From JAAYKM01 sp964408155 (GTDB lineage Bacteria > Desulfobacterota > Syntrophia > Syntrophales > JAAYKM01): a DNA stretch of 19,447 bases. The position numbers and the translations under genes are program-made. The stretch is from the NCBI GenBank assembly GCA_964408155.1, contig CAYOYJ010000031.1:1-19447 (forward strand), read 5' to 3'. Below the pieces are notes generated by a model, which searched no databases, was not told the DNA's origin, and worked only from the letters and a program-made list of their open reading frames with translations. Shown piece by piece: positions 14,987 to 19,447 of the stretch (the first letter of the stretch is position 1; each line of letters begins with the position of its first letter).

Positions 14987-15023
14987 AGCAACCTCCCTAT
15001 TGATGATTTGTGTTCAGCTGTTT

Positions 15024-15112
15024 ACCGTTTCTTCTCTCGTATCGGGAAGCAAACGGTTATCGCGTCATTTCCCGTAAAATGACCGTCGTTTCCATCACAT
15101 GTCCTGACGGAA
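15024..15112 (-). promoter_or_regulatory. Three tandem stem-loops in the rimP-nusA spacer
   Basis: In transcript order the 145-base spacer can fold three hairpins. The first, 15112-15090, pairs TTCCGTC with GATGGAA (one G-U) around a 9-base loop. The second, 15083-15064, pairs GTCATTT with AAATGAC around a 6-base loop. The third, 15057-15024, pairs ACCGTTT-G-CTTC with GAAGAAACGGT, an 11-pair stem with one bulged base and an 11-base loop. None is followed by a U-run. The last ends 38 bases before the nusA GTG. A role in mRNA processing or nusA control is possible but inferred. Confidence 0.5.
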
Positions 15113-15131
15113 GCCACATTCCTCAATTACA

Positions 15132-15608
15132 TCAGATATCGTACTCCAGGTTGACCTTCACAAAGGCTTCCCGAGGGATACGGTATATCTTGTCCCCTGC
15201 GCCGAGCAAAAGCAGCTTTTCGCCGCCCTCTTCCCGGTAGTCTAAAAGTTTCCCCTTGAAATGTTTCACGCCTTCGATCTTCCGGTCCGTTTTCAATCTG
15301 ATCATGGAACCACGGTATTTGAGGAAATCCTGGTCGCGATACAGGGGGCGGTCCAGCCCGGGCGAAGACACCTCCAGCGTGTAAGGCCCCGGCGGCGTAT
15401 CGTGTACGTCCAGGATGTCCCCCGCCTGGTGGCTGATCCCGGAGCAGTCGTCCAGAGTGATCCCCCCTTCTCGGTCCAGGAAAATCCGGACAATCCATCG
15501 GGAGGGCATCCGGAGGCACTCGGCATAGATCAGCTCCATCCCGTTGGCCGCCACCACCGGTTCCAGAAGCGCCCAAATTTTATCCCGTAGCGTATCGACA
15601 GGCGTCAT
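15132..15608 (-). CDS. rimP: Ribosome maturation factor RimP
   Basis: This 158-residue factor for late 30S assembly is almost always encoded before nusA. Family blocks are visible: VVAANGMELIYAEC near the N terminus, WIVRIFLDREGGITLDDCSGISHQAGDILDV, and the diagnostic YTLEVSSPGLDRPLY loop. An Sm-like C-terminal domain follows, ending in KVNLEYDI. The ATG at 15608 gives the usual length. The open frame continues upstream to a TTG at 15701, but that stretch reads through a terminator hairpin and is not coding. The ribosome site is weak (CTGAGCC). It sits 12 bases after the terminator U-run, so initiation and attenuation could interact. Confidence 0.95.
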   Translation of the reverse strand: MTPVDTLRDKIWALLEPVVAANGMELIYAECLRMPSRWIVRIFLDREGGITLDDCSGISHQAGDILDVHDTPPGPYTLEVSSPGLDRPLYRDQDFLKYRGSMIRLKTDRKIEGVKHFKGKLLDYREEGGEKLLLLGAGDKIYRIPREAFVKVNLEYDI

Positions 15609-15620
15609 CGGCTCAGAAAC

Positions 15621-15643
15621 AAAAAAAGTGGGCAATGCCCACT
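15621..15643 (-). terminator. Intrinsic terminator/attenuator in the rimP leader
   Basis: The minus strand has AGTGGGC-ATT-GCCCACT followed directly by a run of T: a perfect 7-pair GC-rich stem with a 3-base loop and a 7-base U-run (15621-15627, sharing one base with the stem). It lies between the candidate promoter (15678-15706) and the rimP ATG (15608), so it would terminate the operon's own transcript. That makes it an attenuator rather than the end of the upstream cassette. A structured terminator-like rimP leader is known in gammaproteobacteria; equivalence here is inferred. Confidence 0.78.
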
Positions 15644-15677
15644 CATCAACCTTTCTCGCTGAATTGGCAGTCCTTCT

Positions 15678-15706
15678 ATCACATGCCTTTTGCCCTTGCA
15701 AGACAA
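15678..15706 (-). promoter_or_regulatory. Candidate promoter of the rimP-nusA-infB operon
   Basis: The minus strand has TTGTCT (15701-15706), 17 bases, then TGTGAT (15678-15683); each hexamer matches consensus at four of six positions. A predicted start near 15671 leaves about 60 bases of leader containing the terminator hairpin. An AT-rich stretch lies upstream. It is moderate in strength by sequence, but its position before a conserved operon supports it. Confidence 0.42.
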
Positions 15707-15785
15707 AATTTTTTAAATGTTAACGGGACTTCGTGCTTTTGGGGGAACCGACGAACGGCATTGTTTCAATACGGTGGGGTCATTT

Positions 15786-16586
15786 TTATATAAAGATTTC
15801 CGGTTCCTTCCGATCAATACAGTTCTTGGACAAAAACTCGGCAATCTGTCTGATCTTCGGGTGATTCATTATTCTGGCCTCAGTCGGACAGGATTTGATG
15901 CAGGCACAACACCTGATGCAAAGATCCGTTGCGGTGACCTGGGGATCATCATCGCTGATCGCAGCGGTCGGGCAAACCGGTACGCACGCCATGCACTTTG
16001 TACACAGGTTGGTATCGACCGACGGCGTAATGCCCGCAAACACACGCTGCTCCTTGTAGGGAAAATGACCGGGGGGCTTTGGCGAAGCGATATCCTCGGG
16101 CTTGCCGACTGCCAAAGTTTTTTCACGGACGGTTTCACCGAAAGCCCGGGCCTTTTTTAGATCATCCTTATCCGGTCGTCCGACAGCAACCGGAAACTCA
16201 ACGGATGCAAAGGAATGTTCTGCGACAAACGCCGCCGCCGCGATGGGAATGAATCCCGCCTGGAGGGCTAGCTCATACAATTCGAGAAGCGCATCTTCAT
16301 AAGCCCTGTTTCCGTAGACCACTACGATGACCGCCGGCGTCCCTCCCCCCTTGACGAAGTTGAAGCGAGAAGTCATTGTCCCCGGAAGACGGCCCGCGTA
16401 AACGGGTGCCCCGATAACCGCCAGATCACTTCGGCATCCCTCCGGCACCTTCACCGAAACATCCGGATACGTCAGATCAAGAATCCGGGTGCTCTCTGAA
16501 TTGAGACCGGTTGCAACCGCCTCAACGATCTTTTTTGTCGTCCGTGTGGGTGAAAAGAAAATTAAATTCAGTGAGATGAGATTCAT
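15786..16586 (-). CDS. EFR1-family flavodoxin/ferredoxin fusion protein
   Basis: This is a 266-residue cytoplasmic redox protein. Its N-terminal flavodoxin-like domain has an FMN phosphate loop, FFSPTRTTKKIVE, and APVYAGRLPG. Its C-terminal 2[4Fe-4S] ferredoxin has ligands Cys195, 198, 201, 205 (CTKCMACVPVCP) and Cys223, 226, 229, 233 (CIRCCACIKSCP), with an extra Cys227. A single chain can thus shuttle electrons between FMN and two low-potential clusters. The start is the ATG at 16586, with AGGAG upstream at good spacing; the frame's earlier TTG (16631) is unsupported. It follows the molybdoenzyme Fe-S subunit by 37 bases, so it may exchange electrons with that enzyme. The physiological partner is unknown. 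No terminator is visible after it. Confidence 0.88.
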   Translation of the reverse strand: MNLISLNLIFFSPTRTTKKIVEAVATGLNSESTRILDLTYPDVSVKVPEGCRSDLAVIGAPVYAGRLPGTMTSRFNFVKGGGTPAVIVVVYGNRAYEDALLELYELALQAGFIPIAAAAFVAEHSFASVEFPVAVGRPDKDDLKKARAFGETVREKTLAVGKPEDIASPKPPGHFPYKEQRVFAGITPSVDTNLCTKCMACVPVCPTAAISDDDPQVTATDLCIRCCACIKSCPTEARIMNHPKIRQIAEFLSKNCIDRKEPEIFI

Positions 16587-16623
16587 CACACATTCTCCTT
16601 TCTCAGCGGATCGTCCCGCCCCG

Positions 16624-17370
16624 TTACCCAATGTCGTTGCGGGTGGCGTCCATCAGATCCGCATTTTTCATATGCTTCATTTTGAACGCGCTGCGGGTCC
16701 GCCTGACCATTCCCGGCTCAAGTTGCGTGACATCTTCCACACGGTCAAAAACGAAACCCATGTCCTTGCGGACGCGCATCAGTTCAACCGCCCTGTCCTT
16801 GTCGTACGGAACCAGGTTCTGCTTCGGCGGGTTCGCCCGGCAGATGTACGCCGGTTTCGTTACCGGGGCGGGCATGCCGTCGAGCTGCCGCAAATCGCCG
16901 TAGCGGCCGATCATCTCCTCCAGGGGTCCGAAGTCCAATGCCCGGAGCGGACAGGCTGCCACGCAGACCGGAATATCCCCCTTCTCCAGGCGATCGATGC
17001 ACATAGTACACTTGCTCATCTTCGTACCCGGCGCATCGCTTGCGAATTTTGGCGCTCCGTAGGGACAGGCCACAGCACATTGGCGTGTTCCCCGACACTT
17101 GTCCGGGTCGACGAGCACAGCGCCGTACTTTTCCTCCTTGAAAATGGCACCGTTCGGGCAGGCACTCAGACAGACCGGCTTTTCACAATGGCCGCAGCCG
17201 AATACCAGGATATGCAACCTCAGATCCGGAAAAACACCGTCCTCGAAATCGTAGACCGTCATCCATTTCTCCGCCCCCGGAGCCAGAAAATTCCAGTCCT
17301 TGCAGGTCACACTGCACGTCTGGCAGCCGTAACACCGGCTCTGATCGAAATAAAATACGTATTGAGACAT
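16624..17370 (-). CDS. Molybdoenzyme iron-sulfur subunit (DmsB/PsrB-like, four-cluster ferredoxin)
   Basis: This 248-residue subunit has the DmsB pattern of four cluster-binding Cys groups: 13/16/19/23 (CYGCQTC), 59/62/67/71 (CGHCEKPVCLSAC), 92/98/102 (CRGTRQCAVAC), and 121/124/136/140. In the third group Thr95 takes the place of the second Cys. In related complexes this pattern goes with a [3Fe-4S] cluster. It would carry electrons to or from the molybdopterin subunit. The start is the ATG at 17370, which overlaps the catalytic subunit's stop as TAATG. The longer frame to 17469 only reads back into that gene. The last 100 or so residues lack further clusters. There is no signal peptide, so it would be exported only as a complex with a Tat-tagged partner. 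Confidence 0.92.
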   Translation of the reverse strand: MSQYVFYFDQSRCYGCQTCSVTCKDWNFLAPGAEKWMTVYDFEDGVFPDLRLHILVFGCGHCEKPVCLSACPNGAIFKEEKYGAVLVDPDKCRGTRQCAVACPYGAPKFASDAPGTKMSKCTMCIDRLEKGDIPVCVAACPLRALDFGPLEEMIGRYGDLRQLDGMPAPVTKPAYICRANPPKQNLVPYDKDRAVELMRVRKDMGFVFDRVEDVTQLEPGMVRRTRSAFKMKHMKNADLMDATRNDIG

Positions 17371-19447
17371 TATTCGTTTCCTCCCAATTTTTTTACTTCC
17401 ACCAGACCGGCGGTGAGAATGCTGTTGACCACGTGAGGCAAATGGACGTCGCCTATTAAGAAATTGCACGATCCGCGCGTGTCCATACCATAGGGCATGT
17501 CCTCCGTTTTGTCCCCGTTGGGCATATACCAGGCGCCGAAATGCATCGCCACGGTACCGGGGATGATTTTGGACGTCACGTAAGCATGCAGCCGTACACG
17601 GCCGTACTTGTTGAAAACCTCAATGGCGTCGTTGTCCCGGATGCCGCGTTTCCTCGCATCGGCGGGTGAGATCCACAGGCGGTGGTTGTAGCAGTCCCGC
17701 AGAAGCGGGTTCTGGTCATGGCACGACAGGTCGCGGTACAGGGAAACCGGCGTGACCATCGACAGTGGATAGTTTCGAGTCCGCGGCGAGAGATAGGAAT
17801 CCCGGGGCGGCTCCGTCATGTACGAGGGTTTCCAGCGCGGAAGCGGATCGATTTTCCCACCCCATCTCTTGCTGATGTCCGTATTGGCCACAAGGCCGGA
17901 ATAAAACTCGATCTTTCCGGACGGAGTCAGGAACGCCTCGGTTCCGTCCGCGATGGTGTTCTTGAAGGCGTGGAAAGGTTCGTCGATCGGTACCCGGATG
18001 ACCGGTTTTTTCAGAAATTCCTCCCAGGGCTTCAGTTCGATCCCCACCGCCTGCAAGGCACCGTTTTCATCCTTGATCCATTTTTCGTAGGCGGCGCGGT
18101 AGAGCTTTTCGACCTCCTCGTCCCATTTGTCCCAGGGTACGTCCTTCAGCTTCGGGTTGTACTTTTCGCCGATGCCGAGCTTGTTGGCGATCTGCGTCCA
18201 GAACCATTCGACGGGGCGGACTTCTCCCGGAGGATTCAGGGCCTTGCCGCAGTAGAACATGTAGTTGTTCATCCCGCCGGGTCCCGTGCGGAAGCGTTTC
18301 GCGTCCAGGTGGAAGGGGTCCGTCGATTCGAGCTGGTGAATTGGAGCGGGAATGACGATATCCATGAACTGCACGGTGGGCGAGTTGATATGCCAGCCGA
18401 GTCCGCAGGTGAAATGCAGCATCGAAGCGGCTTTCAGGCGCTTGTTCAAATCCTGCAGGTTGTTCAGCCAGTTGTTGCCGAAGAAAACGAACTGGATATT
18501 CGGCAGCGGCGATCCTTCCGGGCAGCCGATGGCGGCGCGATATTCGGCTTCCGTGATTTCGCCGGTGTCGTATTTCGGGCGCAGGGTGACCGCTTCGGCC
18601 AACTTGTTGTTTACCATGCAGACATGAGGGGTAAATTCGCGGGGCGCCCGGTGGAATTCGGCGTTGACGTCCGGAAGCGACGGAAAATGGGTCGGCGTGA
18701 CCAGCACGGAGCCGCTTTCACAGCCGCCGGGGCGGGCGATGTTCCCGGTCATCGCCTGCAGCAAGATGGAGGCCGTCGCGGCGTATTCCCCGTAATGACG
18801 CTTGGAAACACTGTAGTGGCATTGCAGGTGCACGGGGCCGCTGGTCGCGTACAGGCGGGCGAACGCCCGGATCGTCTCCGCCGGGACCGCGCAGATATTC
18901 TCCGCCCATTCCGGCGATTTCACCTCCCCGTCTTCCTCACCCATCAGGTAAAGGCGGAATTTTTCAAATCCCTCCGGTTCGACGTACCGCTCCACGAAGG
19001 CCCGGTCCCACAGCTTTTCTTCATAAATGACCTGAGCCACGGCAAGCATCATGGCGGCGTCTGTGCCGGGACGGATGGGAATCCATTGATCCGCCAGCAC
19101 TTCTGCGCTCAGGGTGTAGCGCGGTTCGATCACGATGATTTTCGCTCCCCGTTCCTTCGCCAGCTTCAGGTAATACGATACGGACCCGTGCCACCCCACC
19201 AGGGGATCCCAGCCCCACAGGACGATCAGTCTCGAGTTGAACAGATCCGGCGCCTCGTAGCCCACCAGGGACTTGCCCTGCCCGGCAAAGACGTTTTTCG
19301 CCGGTTCGTAGCCCAGATGCGCCTTCTCCCCGGCCAGGGTTCCGGAAACGGAATGATCGGACCAGGAGGCGATGGCGCCTTTGAAATAGGGGTTCAGGGG
19401 AAAGCTGGAAAACTCGAAGAAGGTCAAATGCGTGTGCAGAATGCTGT
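17370..19447 (-). CDS. DMSO-reductase-family molybdopterin oxidoreductase, catalytic subunit (5' end cut by window edge)
   Basis: 691 codons are visible; the N terminus, with any Tat signal and the [4Fe-4S] Cys motif, lies beyond the window. The frame stays open to base 19447; the TTG at 19427 is not a believable start. Family features in order are a SDHSVSG segment (candidate Mo-ligand Ser, codon 19350-19352, by analogy to GDYS in DMSO reductases), RLIVLWGWDPLVGWHG, the IVIEPRYTLSAEVLADQWIPIRPGTDAAM cofactor region, and QAMTGNIARPGG. The C-terminal dinucleotide-binding domain is marked by NHRLWISPADARKRGI. It forms a pair with the overlapping Fe-S subunit. The substrate cannot be read from the sequence. 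DMSO/polysulfide-type reductases and the transhydroxylases are among the relatives. No membrane-anchor gene follows. Confidence 0.9.
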   Translation of the reverse strand, partial: SILHTHLTFFEFSSFPLNPYFKGAIASWSDHSVSGTLAGEKAHLGYEPAKNVFAGQGKSLVGYEAPDLFNSRLIVLWGWDPLVGWHGSVSYYLKLAKERGAKIIVIEPRYTLSAEVLADQWIPIRPGTDAAMMLAVAQVIYEEKLWDRAFVERYVEPEGFEKFRLYLMGEEDGEVKSPEWAENICAVPAETIRAFARLYATSGPVHLQCHYSVSKRHYGEYAATASILLQAMTGNIARPGGCESGSVLVTPTHFPSLPDVNAEFHRAPREFTPHVCMVNNKLAEAVTLRPKYDTGEITEAEYRAAIGCPEGSPLPNIQFVFFGNNWLNNLQDLNKRLKAASMLHFTCGLGWHINSPTVQFMDIVIPAPIHQLESTDPFHLDAKRFRTGPGGMNNYMFYCGKALNPPGEVRPVEWFWTQIANKLGIGEKYNPKLKDVPWDKWDEEVEKLYRAAYEKWIKDENGALQAVGIELKPWEEFLKKPVIRVPIDEPFHAFKNTIADGTEAFLTPSGKIEFYSGLVANTDISKRWGGKIDPLPRWKPSYMTEPPRDSYLSPRTRNYPLSMVTPVSLYRDLSCHDQNPLLRDCYNHRLWISPADARKRGIRDNDAIEVFNKYGRVRLHAYVTSKIIPGTVAMHFGAWYMPNGDKTEDMPYGMDTRGSCNFLIGDVHLPHVVNSILTAGLVEVKKLGGNE

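Noticed and set aside
15609..15701. N-terminal extension of rimP to a TTG
   Set aside because: The extension reads through the terminator stem and U-run and makes RimP 31 residues longer than its family.
16489..17436. 315-codon plus-strand ORF antisense to the Fe-S subunit and EFR1 genes
   Set aside because: The opposite strand encodes two clear iron-sulfur proteins. The plus-strand peptide has no recognisable motif and arises from GC-rich codon structure.
1..19447. CRISPR arrays, insertion sequences, tRNA or rRNA genes, phage or toxin-antitoxin genes
   Set aside because: No regularly spaced repeats, transposase motifs, terminal inverted repeats, cloverleaf candidates or such genes were found.

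Overview
The window reads as a contiguous piece of a syntroph- or sulfate-reducer-like deltaproteobacterium (Desulfobacterota, perhaps near the Syntrophales). This placement is inferred from the gene content: a stand-alone DUF39 homocysteine-synthesis protein, an infB-DUF503-rbfA-nrnA-truB order, a pilMNO cluster behind a sigma-54 promoter, and a complex iron-sulfur molybdoenzyme next to an EFR1-type flavodoxin/ferredoxin fusion. No rRNA or tRNA is present to confirm it. Every supportable gene lies on the minus strand, so transcription runs from high to low coordinates. Gene-to-gene gaps never exceed about 200 bases.

Region 1 (19447 to 15786) is a redox cassette. It holds a DMSO-reductase-family molybdopterin subunit cut by the window edge at its N terminus, a four-cluster ferredoxin subunit overlapping it in a TAATG junction, and a flavodoxin plus 2[4Fe-4S] protein. 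No membrane anchor is visible.

Region 2 (about 15706 to 4098) is the conserved transcription/translation/RNA super-operon: rimP, nusA, infB, a DUF503 gene, rbfA, nrnA, truB, rpsO, pnp, an M16 peptidase and dut. A candidate promoter and a textbook intrinsic terminator sit just before the rimP start, which looks like an attenuator. The rimP-nusA spacer holds three successive stem-loops, and the rpsO-pnp spacer holds one. Many junctions overlap by 4 to 14 bases, which implies translational coupling.

Region 3 (4051 to 2761) has a DUF39 homocysteine-biosynthesis gene preceded by a possible 42-residue small gene. The small gene has a perfect Shine-Dalgarno and overlaps the DUF39 start.

Region 4 (2740 to 1) has ftsB behind a good sigma-70-like promoter, then pilM, pilN and pilO (pilO is cut by the window edge). 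These encode the inner-membrane platform of a type IV pilus. A near-consensus -24/-12 (sigma-54) promoter lies 36 bases after the ftsB stop codon.

Most of the window is ordinary core genome. The items most worth a second look are the small ORF before DUF39, the three-hairpin rimP-nusA spacer with the rimP attenuator, the sigma-54 promoter of pilM, and the anchor-less molybdoenzyme/EFR1 module.
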